Positions 50,127-63,300 of a stretch of DNA of 64,000 nt are shown here, one piece after another. The DNA lies in assembly GCA_002189035.1 (NCBI GenBank), contig NEEC01000144.1, positions 1 to 64,000 on the forward strand. The letters run 5' to 3'. The notes below the pieces were generated by a model, which was given only the letters and a program-made list of their open reading frames with translations, was not told where the DNA came from and did no database searches. The stretch is from Utricularia gibba (Eukaryota > Streptophyta > Magnoliopsida > Lamiales > Lentibulariaceae). The stretch's first letter is position 1. The number at the start of each line of letters is the position of its first letter. Both the position numbers and the translations under genes were made by a program.

Positions 50127-53100
50127 GTGATCCATTTTATTAACGTTGGGTTTTCGGCAGCTGCCTACATTGTTTCTGAAGGAAAAGCTTGTCGTTTTTG
50201 GTGGGTGCTTGTTGGAAGTTCATCCGGACCCAAGGTTCTGTTCGACTCCTGAGCCAATCGGGTCCTATTCGACGAAAATCGTGATGCATTTTTGAAGTTA
50301 GGATGTCATGAGCACCCCAAATGGTTTTCTCATCCACAAGCTTTATATTTGAGGAGGCGCTCTCGAGGGGCACCAGGATCGGGCCGGAGTCAGGTCGGGC
50401 TCGGGCCCATAGTCATTTGTAGCCCGGCAAAAAAAGTGATCCATTTATTAACGTTGGGTTTTCGGCAGCTGCCTACATGGTTTCTGAAGGAAAAGCTTGT
50501 CGTTTTTGGGGGGTGCTTTGTTGGAACTTCGTCCGGACCCAAGGTTCGGTTCGACTCCTGAGCCCAATGGTCCTATTCGACGAAAATCGTGATGCATTTT
50601 TTGAAGTTAGGATGTCATGAGCACCCCAAATGGTTTTCTTGTCCACAAGCTTTATATTTGAGGAGGCGCTCTCGAGGGGCACTAGGATCTGGCCGGAGGT
50701 CGGGTCGAACTCGGCCCATAGTCATTTGTAGCCCGGCAAAAAAAGTGATCCATTTATTAACGTTGGGTTTTCGGCAGCTGCCTACATGGTTTCTGAAGGA
50801 AAAAGCTTGTTTTTGGGGGTGCTTTGTTGGGAATTCGTCCGGACCAAGGTTCGGTTCGACTCCTGAGCCCAATCGGGTCCTATTCGACGAAAATCGTGAT
50901 GCATTTTTTGAAGTTAGGATGTCATGAGCACCCCAAATGGTTTTCTCAACCACAAGCTTTTTATTTGAGGAGGCGCTCTCGAGGGGCACTAGGATCTGGC
51001 CGGAGGTCGGTCGAACTCGGGCCATAGTCATTTGTAGCCCGGCAAAAAAAGTGATCCATTTACTAACGTTGGGTTTTCGGCAGCTGCCTACATGGTTTCT
51101 GAAGGAAAAGCTTGTCGTTTTTGGGTGGGTGCTGTTGTTCGGAACTTCGTCCGGACCCAAGGTTCGGTTCGACTCCTGAGCCCAATCGGGTCCTATTCGA
51201 CGAAAATCGTGATGCATTTTTTGAAGTTAGGATGTCATGAGCACCCCAAATGGTTTTCTCAACACAGCTTTTTATTTGAGGAAGGCGCTCTCGAGGGCAC
51301 TAGGATCTGGCCGGAGGTCAGTCGAACTCGGCCCATAGTCATTTGTAGCCCGGCAAAAAAAAGTGATCCATTTATTAACGTTGGGTTTTCGGCAGCTGCC
51401 TACATGGTTTCTGAAGGAAAAGCTTGTCGTTTTTGGGTGGGTGCTGTTGTTCGGAAATTCGTCCGGACCCAAGGTTCGGTTCGACTCCTGAGCCCAATCG
51501 GTCCTATTCGACGAAATCGTGATGCATTTTTGAAGTTAGGATGTCATGAGCACCCCAAATGGTTTTCTCTCCACAAGCTTTATATTTGAGGAGGCGCTCT
51601 CGAGGGGCACCAGGATCGGGCCGGAGTCGGGTCGGGCTCGGGCCCATAGTCATTTGTAGCCCGGCAAAAAAAGTGATCCATTTATTAACGTTGGGTTTTC
51701 GGCAGCTGCCTACATGGTTTCTGAAGGAAAAGCTTGTCGTTTTTGGGTGGGTGCTTTGTTGGGAACTTCGTCCGGACCCAAGGTTCGGTTCGACTCTGAG
51801 CCCAATGGGTCCTATTCGACGAAAATCGTGATTTTTTGAAGTTAGGATGTCATGAGCACCCCAAATGGTTTTCTTGTCCACAAGCTTTATATTTGAGGAG
51901 GCGCTCTCGAGGGCACTAGGATCGGGCCGGAGGTCAGGTCGCTCGGCCCATAGTCATTTGTAGCCCGGCAAAAAATGTGATCCATTTATTAACGTTGGGT
52001 TTTCGGCACCTGCCTACATGGGTGAAGGAAAAGCTTGTCGTTTTTGGGGTGGTGCTGTTGTTCGGAATTCGTCCGGACCCAAGTTCGGTTCGACTCCTGA
52101 GCCCAATCGGTCCTATTCGAAAAATCGTGATGCATTTTTTTGAAGTTAGGATGTCATGAGCACCCCAAATGGTTTTCTCAACACATGCTTTTTATTTGAG
52201 AGGCGCTCTCGAGGGGCACTAGGATCGGCCGGAGGTCTCGACTCGGGCCCATAGTCATTTGTAGCCCGGCAAAAAAAAGTGATCCATTTATTAACGTTGG
52301 GTTTTCGGCAGCTGCCTACATGGTTTCTGAAGGAAAAGCTTGTCGTTTTTGGTGGGTGCTTTGTTGGAACTTCGTCCGGACCCAAGGTTCGGTTCGACTC
52401 CTGAGCCCAATCCGGTCCTATTCGACGAAAATCGTGATGCATTTTTTGAAGTTAGGATGTCATGAGCACCCCAAATGGTTTTCTCAACCACATGCTTTTT
52501 ATTTGAGGAGGCGCTCTCGAGGGGCACTAGGATCGGCCGGAGGTCGGGTCGCTCGGGCCCATAGTCATTTGTAGCCCGGCAAAAAAAGTGATCCATTTAT
52601 TAACGTTGGGTTTTCGGCAGCTGCCTACATTGTTTCTGAAGGAAAAGCTTGTCGTTTTTGTGGGTGCTTGTTTGGAATTCATCCGGACCCAAGGTTCTGT
52701 TCGACTCCTGAGCCCAATCGGGTCCTATTCGACGAAAATCGTGATGCATTTTTGAAGTTAGGATGTCATGAGCACCCCAAATGGTTTTCTCATCCACAAG
52801 CTTTATATTTGAGGAGGCGCTCTCGAGGGGCACCGGATCGGGCCGGAGTCGGTCGGCTCGGGCCCATAGTCATTTGTAGCCCGGCAAAAAAAGTGATCCA
52901 TTTATTAACGTTGGGTTTTCGGCAGCTGCCTACATGGTTTCTGAAGGAAAAGCTTGTCGTTTTTGGGAGGGTGCTGTTGTTGGAACTTCGTCCGGACCCA
53001 AGGTTCGGTTCGACTCTTGAGCCCAATGGGTCCTATTCGACGAAAATCGTGATGCATTTTTTGAAGTTAGGATGTCATGGCACCCCAAATGGTTTTCTTG

Positions 53101-53201
53101 TCCACAAGCTTTATATTTGAGGAGGCGCTCTCGAGGGCACTAGGATCTGGCCGGAGGTCGGTCGAACTCGGGCCCATAGTCATTTGTAGCCCGGCAAAAA
53201 A

Positions 53202-56200
53202 AGTGATCCATTTATTAACGTTGGGTTTTCGGCAGCTGCCTACATGGTTTCTGAAGGAAAAGCTTGTCGTTTTTGGGTGGGTGCTGTTGTTGGAACTTCG
53301 TCCGGACCCAAGGTTCGGTTCGACTCCTGAGCCCAATGGGTCCTATTCGACGAAAATCGTGATGCATTTTTTGAAGTTAGGATGTCATGAGCACCCCAAA
53401 TGGTTTTCTCATCCACAAGCTTTATATTTGAGGAGGCGCTCTCGAGGGCACAGGATCGGGCCGGAGGTCGGGTCGGGCTCGGCCCATAGTCATTTGTAGC
53501 CCGGCAAAAAAAGTGATCCATTTATTAACGTTGGGTTTTCGGCAGCTGCCTACATGGTTTCTGAAGGAAAAAGCTTGTCGTTTTTGGGTGGGTGCTTTCG
53601 TTGGGAATTCGTCCGGACCCAAGGTTCGGTTCGACTCCTGAGCCCAATGGGGTCCTATTCGACGAAAATCGTGATGCATTTTTTGAAGTTAGGATGTCAT
53701 GAGCACCCCAAATGGTTTTCTTGTCCACAAGCTTTATATTTGAGGAGGCGCTCTCGAGGGGCACCAGGATCGGCCGGAGGTCGGGTCGCTCGGCCCATAG
53801 TCATTTGTAGCCCGGCAAAAAAAGTGATCCATTTATTAACGTTGGTTTTCGGCAGCTGCCTACATGGTTTCTGAAGGAAAAGCTTGTCGTTTTTGGGAGG
53901 GTGCTTTTGTTTGGGAACTTCGTCCGGACCCAAGGTTCGGTTCGACTCTGAGCCCAATGGGGTCCTATTCGACGAAAATCGTGATGCATTTTTTGAAGTT
54001 AGGATGTCATGGGCACCCCAAATGGTTTTCTTGTCCACAAGCTTTATATTTGAGGAGGCGCTCTCGAGGGGCACTAGGATCTGGCCGGAGGTCGGTCGAA
54101 CTCGGGCCCATAGTCATTTGTAGCCCGGCAAAAAAAGTGATCCATTTATTAACGTTGGGTTTTCGGCAGCTGCCTACATGGTTTCTGAAGGAAAAGCTTG
54201 TCGTTTTTGGTAAGGTGCTTTCATTGGGAACTTCGTTCGGACCAATCGGTCCTATTCGACGAAAATCGTGATGCATTTATTGAAGTTAGGATGTCATGAG
54301 CACCCCAAATGGTTTTCTCATCCACAAGCTTTATATTTGAGGAGGCGCTCTCGAAGGCACCGGGATCGGCCGAGGTCGGGTCGGGCTCGGCCCATAGTCA
54401 TTTGTAGCCCGGCAAAAAAAGTGATCCATTTATTAACGTTGGGTTTTCGGCAGCTGCCTACATGGTTTCTGAAGGAAAAGCTTGTCGTTTTTGGGTGGGT
54501 GCTGTTGTTCGGAACTTCGTCCGGACCCAAGGTTCGGTTCGACTCCTGAGCCCAATCGGGTCCTATTCGACGAAAATCGTGATGCATTTTTTTGAAGTTA
54601 GGATGTCATGAGCACCCCAAATGGTTTTCTTGTCCACAAGCTTTATATTTGAGGAGGCGCTCTCGAGGGGCACTAGATCTGGCCGGAGGTCGGGTCGAAC
54701 TCGGCCCATAGTCATTTGTAGCCCCGGCAAAAAAAGTGATCCATTTATTAACGTTGGGTTTTTTCGGCAGCTGCCTACATTGTTTCTGAAGGAAAAGCTT
54801 GTCGTTTTTGGGTGGGTGCTTTGTTGGGAAGTTCATCCGGACCCAAGGTTCTGTTCGACTCCTGAGCCCAATGGGGTCCTATTCGACGAAAATCGTGATG
54901 CATTTTTTGAAGTTAGGATGTCATGAGCACCCCAAATGGTTTTCTTGTCCACAAGCTTTATATTTGAGGAGGCGCTCTCGAGGGCACTAGGATCTGCCGG
55001 AGGTCGGTCGAACTCGGGCCCATAGTCATTTGTAGCCCGGCAAAAAAAGTGATCCATTTATTAACGTTGGGTTTTCGGCAGCTGCCTACATGGTTTCTGA
55101 AGGAAAAGCTTGTCGTTTTTGGGTGGGTGCTTTTGTTGGAACTTCGTCCGGACCCAAGGTTCGGTTCGACTCCTGAGCCCAATGGGTCCTATTCGACGAA
55201 AATCGTGATGCATTTTTTGAAGTTAGGATGTCATGGCACCCCAAATGGTTTTCTTGTCCACAAGCTTTATATTTGAGGAGGCGCTCTCGAGGGGCACCAG
55301 GATCGGGCCGGAGGTCAGGTCGGGCTCGGCCCCATAGTCATTTGTAGCCCGGCAAAAATGTGATCCATTTATTAACGTTGGGTTTTCGGCACCGCCTACA
55401 GTTTGTGAAGGAAAAGCTTGTCGTTTTTGGGTGGGTGCTGTTGTTCGGAACTTCGTCCGGACCCAAGTTCGGTTCGACTCCTGAGCCCAATCGGTCCTAT
55501 TCGACGAAAATCGTGATGCATTTTTTGAAGTTAGGATGTCATGAGCACCCCAAATGGTTTTCTCAACCACATGCTTTTTATTTGAGGAGGCGCTCTCGAG
55601 GGGCACTAGGATCGGGCCGGAGGTCATATCGATCTCGGGCCCATAGTCATTTGTAGCCCGGCAAAAAAAGTGATCCATTTATTAACGTTGGGTTTTCGGC
55701 AGCTGTGGTTTCTGAAGGAAAAGCTTGTCGTTTTTGGGTGGGTGCTTTTTGGGAACTTCGTCCGGACCCAAGGTTCGGTTCGACTCCTGAGCCCAATGGG
55801 GTCCTATTCGACGAAAATGTGATGCATTTTTTGAAGTTAGGATGTTGGCACCAAATGGTTTTCTCAACCACATGCTTTTATTTGAGGAGGCGCTCTCGAG
55901 GGGCACTAGGATCTGGCCGGAGGTCGGTCGAACTCGGGCCCATAGTCATTTGTAGCCCGGCAAAAAAAGTGATCCATTTATTAACGTTGGGTTTTCGGCA
56001 GCTGCCTACATGGTTTCTGAAGGAAAAGCTTGTCGTTTTTGGGTGGGTGCTGTTGTTTCGGAACTTCGTCCGGACCCAAGGTTCGGTTCGACTCCTGAGC
56101 CCAATGGGTCCTATTCGACGAAAATCGTGATGCATTTTTTGAAGTTAGGATGTCATGAGCACCCCAAATGGTTTTCTCAACCACAAGCTTTTATTTGAGG

Positions 56201-59200
56201 AGGCGCTCTCGAGGGGCACTAGGATCTGGCCGGAGGTCAGGTCGAACTCGGGCCTAGTCATTTTGTAGCCCGGCAAAAAAGTGATCCATTTATTAACGTT
56301 GGGTTTTCGGCAGCTGCCTACATGGTTTCTGAAGGAAAAGCTTGTCGTTTTTGGGTGGGTGCTGTTGTTCGGAACTTCGTCCGGACCCAAGGTTCGGTTC
56401 GACTCCTGAGCCCAATCGGGTCCTATTCGACGAAATCGTGATGCATTTTTAAAGTTAGGATGTCATGAGCACCCCAAATGGTTTTCTCATCCACAAGCTT
56501 TATTTGAGGAGGCGCTCTCGAGGGGCACTAGGATCGGGCCGGAGGTCGGGTCGGGCTCGGCCATAGTCATTTGTAGCCCGGCAAAAAAAGTGATCCATTT
56601 ATTAACGTTGGGTTTTCGGCAGCTGCCTACATGGTTTCTGAAGGAAAAGCTTGTCGTTTTTGGGTGGGTGCTTTTGTTGGGAACTTCGTCCGGACCCAAG
56701 GTTCGGTTCGACTCTGAGCCCAATGGGGTCCTATTCGACGAAAATCGTGATGCATTTTTTGAAGTTAGGATGTCATGGGCACCCAAATGGTTTTCTTGTC
56801 CACAAGCTTTATATTTGAGGAGGCGCTCTCGAGGGGCACTAGGATCGGGCCGGAGGTCGGGTCGAACTCGGGCCCATAGTCATTTGTAGCCGGCAAAAAA
56901 TGTGATCCATTTATTAACGTTGGGTTTTTCGGCAGCCTACATGGTTTGTGAAGGAAAAGCTTGTCGTTTTTGGGTGGGTGCTGTTGTTGGGAACTTCGTC
57001 CGGACCCAAGGTTCGGTTCGACTCCTGAGCCCAATCGGGTCCTATTCGACGAAAATCGTGATGCATTTTTTGAAGTTAGGATGTCATGAGCACCAAATGG
57101 TTTTCTCCACAAGCTTTTTATTTGAGGAGGCGCTCTCGAGGGGCACTAGGATCGGGCCGGAGGTCATATCGATCTCGGCCCATAGTCATTTGTAGCCCGG
57201 CAAAAAAAGTGATCCATTATTAACGTTGGGTTTTCGGCAGCTGCCATGGTTTCTGAAGGAAAAGCTTGTCGTTTTTGGTTGGGTGCTTTCATTGGGAACT
57301 TCGTCCGGACCCAAGGTTCGGTTCGACTCCTGAGCCCAATGGGTCCTATTCGACGAAATCGTGATGCATTTTGAAGTTAGGATGTCATGAGCACCCCAAA
57401 TGGTTTTCTCAACCACATGCTTTTATTTGAGGAGGCGCTCTCGAGGGGCACTAGGATCTGGCCGGAGGTCGGGTCGAACTCGGCCCATAGTCATTTGTAG
57501 CCCGGCAAAAAAAGTGATCCATTTATTAACGTTGGGTTTTCGGCAGCTGCCTACATGGTTTCTGAAGGAAAAGCTTGTCGTTTTTGGGTGGGTGCTGTTG
57601 TTGGAAATTCGTCCGGACCCAAGGTTTCGTTCGACTCCTGAGCCCAATCGGGTCCTATTCGACGAAAATCGTGATGCATTTTTTGAAGTTAGGATGTCAT
57701 GAGCACCCAAATGGTTTTCTCAACCACAAGCTTTATATTTGAGGAGGCGCTCTCGAGGGGCACTAGGATCGGGCCGGAGGTCATTCGAACTCGGGCCCAT
57801 AGTCATTTGTAGCCCGGCAAAAAAAGTGATCCATTTATTAACGTTGGGTTTTCGGCAGCTGCCTACATGGTTTCTGAAGGAAAAGCTTGTCGTTTTTGGG
57901 TGGGTGCTTTGTTGGGAACTTCGTCCGGACCCAAGGTTCGGTTCGACTCCTGAGCCCAATCGGGTCCTATTCGACGAAAATCGTGATGCATTTTTGAAGT
58001 TAGGATGTCATGAGCACCCCAAATGGTTTTCTCACCACAAGCTTTATATTTGAGGAGGCGCTCTCGAGGGCACTAGGATCGGCCGGAGGTCGGTCGGGCT
58101 CGGGCCCATAGTCATTTGTAGCCCGGCAAAAAAAGTGATCCATTTATTAACGTTGGGTTTTCGGCAGCTGCCTACATGGTTTCTGAAGGAAAAGCTTGTC
58201 GTTTTTGGGTGGGTGCTTTGTTGGAAGTTCGTCCGGACCCAAGGTTCGGTTCGACTCCTGAGCCCAATCGGGTCCTATTCGACGAAAATCGTGATGCATT
58301 TTTGAAGTTAGGATGTCATGAGCACCCCAAATGGTTTTCTCATCCACAAGCTTTATATTTGAGGAGGCGCTCTCGAGGGGCACTAGGATCGGGCCGGAGG
58401 TCAGGTCGGGCTCGGGCCCATAGTCATTTGTAGCCCGGCAAAAAAAGTGATCCATTTATAACGTTGGGTTTTCGGCAGCTGCCTACATGGTTTCTGAAGG
58501 AAAAGCTTGTCGTTTTTGGGTGGGTGCTGTTGTTGGGAACTTCGTCCGGACCCAAGGTTCGGTTCGACTCCTGAGCCCAATGGGGTCCTATTCGACGAAA
58601 ATCGTGATGCATTTTTTGAAGTTAGGATGTCATGAGCACCCCAAATGGTTTTCTTGTCCACAAGCTTTATATTTGAGGAGGCGCTCTCGAGGGGCACTAG
58701 GATCGGCCGGAGGTCGGGTCGATCGGGCCCATAGTCATTTGTAGCCCGGCAAAAAAAGTGATCCATTTATTAACGTTGGGTTTTCGGCAGCTGCCTACAT
58801 GGTTTCTGAAGGAAAAGCTTGTCGTTTTTGGGTGGGTGCTTTGTTGGGAAGTTCATCCGGACCCAAGGTTCGTTCGACTCCTGAGCCCAATCGGGTCCTA
58901 TTCGACGAAAATCGTGATGCATTTTTGAAGTTAGGATGTCATGAGCACCCCAAATGGTTTTCTCAACCACAAGCTTTTTATTTGAGGAGGCGCTCTCGAG
59001 GGCACTAGGATCGGCCGGAGGTCGGGTCGAACTCGGGCCCATAGTCATTTGTAGCCCGGCAAAAAAAGTGATCCATTTATTAACGTTGGGTTTTCGGCAG
59101 CTGCCTACATGGTTTCTGAAGGAAAAGCTTGTCGTTTTTGGGTGGGTGCTTTGTTGGGAACTTCGTCCGGACCCAAGGTTCGGTTCGACTCCTGAGCCCA

Positions 59201-60312
59201 ATGGGGTCCTATTCGACGAAAATCGTGATGCATTTTTTGAAGTTAGGATGTCATGAGCACCCCAAATGGTTTTCTCATCCACAAGCTTTATATTTGAGGA
59301 GGCGCTCTCGAGGGCACCGGGATCGGGCCGGAGGTCGGGTCGGGCTCGGCCCCATAGTCATTTGTAGCCCGGCAAAAAAAGTGATCCATTTATTAACGTT
59401 GGGTTTTCGGCAGCTGCCTACATGGTTTCTGAAGGAAAAGCTTGTCGTTTTTGGGTGGGTGCTTTGTTGGAATTCGTCCGGACCCAAGGTTCGGTTCGAC
59501 TCCTGAGCCCAATCGGGTCCTATTCGACGAAAATCGTGATGCATTTTTTGAAGTTAGGATGTCATGAGCACCCAAATGGTTTTCTCATCCACAAGCTTTA
59601 TATTTGAGGAGGCGCTCTCGAGGGGCACCGGGATCGGGCCGGAGGTCGGGTCGGGCTCGGCCCATAGTCATTTGTAGCCCGGCAAAAAAAGTGATCCATT
59701 TATTAACGTTGGGTTTTCGGCAGCTGCCTACATGGTTTCTGAAGGAAAAGCTTGTCGTTTTTGGGTGGGTGCTGTTTTTTGGAATTCGTCCGGACCCAAG
59801 GTTCGGTTCGACTCCTGAGCCCAATCGGGTCCTATTCGACGAAAATCGTGATGCATTTTTGAAGTTAGGATGTCATGAGCACCCCAAATGGTTTTCTTGT
59901 CCACAAGCTTTATATTTGAGGAGGCGCTCTCGAGGGGCACTAGGATCGGCCGGAGGTCGGGTCGAACTCGGGCCCATAGTCATTTGTAGCCCGGCAAAAA
60001 AAGTGATCCATTTATTAACGTTGGGTTTTCGGCAGCTGCCTACATGTTTCTGAAGGAAAAGCTTGTCGTTTTTGGGTGGGTGCTTTGTTGGGAATTCGTC
60101 CGGACCCAAGGTTCGGTTCGACTCCTGAGCCCAATGGGGTCCTATTCGACGAAAATCGTGATGCATTTTTTGAAGTTAGGATGTCATGAGCACCCCAAAT
60201 GGTTTTCTTGTCCACAAGCTTTATATTTGAGGAGGCGCTCTCGAGGGGCACTAGGATCGGGCCGGAGGTCGGTCGGGCTCGGCCCATAGTCATTTGTAGC
60301 CCGGCAAAAAAA
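53202..60312 (+). repeat. Satellite block 5: mixed types with traces of the a-b-c-d order (23 monomers)
   Basis: Monomer starts (within about 4 bases): 53202, 53511, 53823, 54137, 54421, 54736, 55049, 55360, 55669, 55970, 56280, 56590, 56902, 57210, 57512, 57826, 58135, 58447, 58759, 59069, 59381, 59690, 60003. The set 56280 (CTCATCC), 56590 (CTTGTCC), 56902 (GTCATATCG ending) and 57210 (CTCAACC) looks like one a-b-c-d unit. One deletion monomer (54137) lies here. Monomers at 55669 and 57210 have lost bases after GCAGCTG. Confidence 0.85.
54137..54420 (+). repeat. 25-bp-deletion monomer (8 of 9)
   Basis: Junction TTCGTTCGGACCAATCGG, with CATTGGG before and CTCATCCACAAGC after. It carries private changes: GGTAAGGTGC in place of GGGTGGGTGC, CATTTATTGAAG in place of CATTTTTTGAAG, and CTCTCGAAGG, which destroys CTCGAG. 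Confidence 0.85.
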
Positions 60313-63300
60313 GTGATCCATTTATTAACGTTGGGTTTTCGGCACCTGCCTACATGGTTTCTGAAGGAAAAGCTTGTCGTTTTTGGGTGGGTGCTGTTGT
60401 TCGGAAATTCGTCCGGACCCAAGGTTCGGTTCGACTCCTGAGCCCAATCGGGTCCTATTCGACGAAAATCGTGATGCATTTTTTGAAGTTAGGATGTCAT
60501 GAGCACCCCAAATGGTTTTCTCAACCACATGCTTTATTTGAGGAGGCGCTCTCGAGGGGCACTAGGATCGGGCCGGAGGTCATATCGATCTCGGGCCCAT
60601 AGTCATTTGTAGCCCGGCAAAAAAAGTGATCCATTTATTAACGTTGGGTTTTCGGCAGCTGCCTACATGGTTTCTGAAGGAAAAGCTTGTCGTTTTTGGG
60701 TGGGTGCTTTTTTGGGAACTTCGTCCGGACCCAAGGTTCGGTTCGACTCCTGAGCCCAATGGGGTCCTATTCGACGAAAATCGTGATGCATTTTTTGAAG
60801 TTAGGATGTCATGAGCACCCCAAATGGTTTTCTTGTCCACAAGCTTTATATTTGAGGAGGCGCTCTCGAGGGGCACCAGGATCGGGCCGGAGGTCAGGTC
60901 GGGCTCGGCCCCATAGTCATTTGTAGCCCGGCAAAAAAAGTGATCCATTTATTAACGTTGGGTTTTCGGCAGCTGCCTACATGGTTTCTGAAGGAAAAGC
61001 TTGTCGTTTTTGGGTGGGTGCTTTGTTGGAAATTCGTCCGGACCCAAGGTTCGGTTCGACTCCTGAGCCCAATCGGGTCCTATTCGACGAAAATCGTGAT
61101 GCATTTTTGAAGTTAGGATGTCATGAGCACCCCAAATGGTTTTCTCAACCACAAGCTTTATATTTGAGGAGGCGCTCTCGAGGGGCACTAGGATCGGCCG
61201 GAGGTCGGGTCGAACTCGGGCCCATAGTCATTTGTAGCCCGGCAAAAAAAGTGATCCATTTATTAACGTTGGGTTTTCGGCAGCTGCCTACATGGTTTCT
61301 GAAGGAAAAGCTTGTCGTTTTTGGGTGGGTGCTGTTGTTCGGAACTTCGTCCGGACCCAAGGTTCGGTTCGACTCCTGAGCCCAATCGGGTCCTATTCGA
61401 CGAAAATCGTGATGCATTTTTTGAAGTTAGGATGTCATGAGCACCCCAAATGGTTTTCTCAACCACAAGCTTTTTATTTGAGGAGGCGCTCTCGAGGGGC
61501 ACTAGGATCGGGCCGGAGGTCATATCGATCTCGGGCCCATAGTCATTTGTAGCCCGGCAAAAAAAGTGATCCATTTATTAACGTTGGGTTTTCGGCAGCT
61601 GCCTACATGGTTTCTGAAGGAAAAGCTTGTCGTTTTTGGGTGGGTGCTTTGTTGGGAACTCGTCCGGACCCAAGGTTCGGTTCGACTCCTGAGCCCAATG
61701 GGGTCCTATTCGACGAAAATCGTGATGCATTTTTTGAAGTTAGGATGTCATGAGCACCCCAAATGGTTTTCTGTCCACAAGCTTTATATTTGAGGAGGCG
61801 CTCTCGAGGGGCACCAGGATCGGGCCGAGGTCAGGTCGGGCTCGGCCCCATAGTCATTTGTAGCCCGGCAAAAAAGTGATCCATTTATTAACGTTGGGTT
61901 TTCGGCACTGCCTACATGGTTTCTGAAGGAAAAGCTTGTCGTTTTTGGGTGGGTGCTTTGTTCGGAAATTCGTCCGGACCAAGGTTTCGGTTCGACTCCT
62001 GAGCCCCAATCGGGTCCTATTCGACGAAAATCGTGATGCATTTTTGAAGTTAGGATGTCATGAGCACCCCAAAATGGTTTTCTCAACACATGCTTTTTAT
62101 TTGAGGAGGCGCTCTCGAGGGGCACTAGGATCGGCCGGAGGTCGGGTCGAACTCGGGCCCATAGTCATTTGTAGCCCGGCAAAAAAAGTGATCCATTTAT
62201 TAACGTTGGGTTTTCGGCACCTGCCTACATGTTTCTGAAGGAAAAGCTTGTCGTTTTTGGGTGGGTGCTGTTGTTCGGAACTTCGTCCGGACCCAAGGTT
62301 CGGTTCGACTCCTGAGCCCAATCGGGTCCTATTCGACGAAAATCGTGATGCATTTTTTGAAGTTAGGATGTCATGAGCACCCCAAATGGTTTTCTCAACC
62401 ACATGCTTTTTATTTGAGGAGGCGCTCTCGAGGGGCACTAGGATCGGGCCGGAGGTCATATCGATCTCGGGCCCATAGTCATTTGTAGCCCGGCAAAAAA
62501 AGTGATCCATTTATTAACGTTGGGTTTTCGGCAGCTGCCTACATGGTTTCTGAAAAAGCTTGTCGTTTTTGGGAGGGTGCTGTTGTTGGGAACTTCGTCC
62601 GGACCCAAGGTTCGGTTCGACTCCTGAGCCCAATGGGTCCTATTCGACGAAAATCGTGATGCATTTTTTGAAGTTAGGATGTCATGGCACCCCCAAATGG
62701 TTTTCTTGTCCACAAGCTTTATATTTGAGGAGGCGCTCTCGAGGGCACTAGGATCTGGCCGGAGGTCGGGTCGAACTCGGGCCCATAGTCATTTGTAGCC
62801 CGGCAAAAAAAGTGATCCATTTATTAACGTTGGGTTTTCGGCAGCTGCCTACATGTTTCTGAAGGAAAAGCTTGTCGTTTTTGGGTGGGTGCTTTCGTTG
62901 GGAATTCATCCGGACCCAAGGTTCGTTCGACTCCTGAGCCCAATGGGGTCCTATTCGACGAAAATCGTGATGCATTTTTTGAAGTTAGGATGTCATGAGC
63001 ACCCCAAATGGTTTCTTGTCCACAAGCTTTATATTTGAGGAGGCGCTCTCGAGGGCACCAGGATCGGGCCGGAGGTCAGGTCGGGCTCGGCCCCATAGTC
63101 ATTTGTAGCCCGGCAAAAAAAGTGATCCATTTTAACGTTGGGTTTTCGGCAGCTGCCTACATGGTTTCTGAAGGAAAAGCTTGTCGTTTTTGGGTGGGGT
63201 GCTGTTGTTCGGAACTTCGTCCGGACCCAAGGTTCGGTTCGACTCCTGAGCCCAATCGGGTCCTATTCGACGAAAATCGTGATGCATTTTTTGAAGTTAG

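Larger units (their letters stand above)
40869..53201 (+). repeat. Satellite block 4: tetrameric higher-order repeat with interspersed dimers (40 monomers)
   Basis: Scoring the second variable window gives the ordered types a (CTCATCC), b (CTTGTCC), c (CTCAAC, usually one C short) and d (CTCAACC). Type-a monomers start at 40869, 42111, 42733, 43968, 44585, 45805, 47038, 47655, 48897, 50127, 51363 and 52588. Their spacings are 1242, 622, 1235, 617, 1220, 1233, 617, 1242, 1230, 1236 and 1225 bp, that is four or two monomers each. Eleven of these twelve type-a copies are followed by CTTGTCC (CTGTCC once). Most also share GGAGTC in place of GGAGGTC near their ends. Full starts between them: 41179, 41490, 41800, 42421, 43042, 43353, 43662, 44276, 44892, 45192, 45503, 46118, 46426, 46731, 47341, 47964, 48272, 48582, 49208, 49520, 49827, 50427, 50742, 51050, 51672, 51977, 52279, 52892. 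The type-a copy at 51363 reads CTCTCC; slots are imperfect at 45192 (CTGAACC) and 48272 (CTGTCC). Confidence 0.8.
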
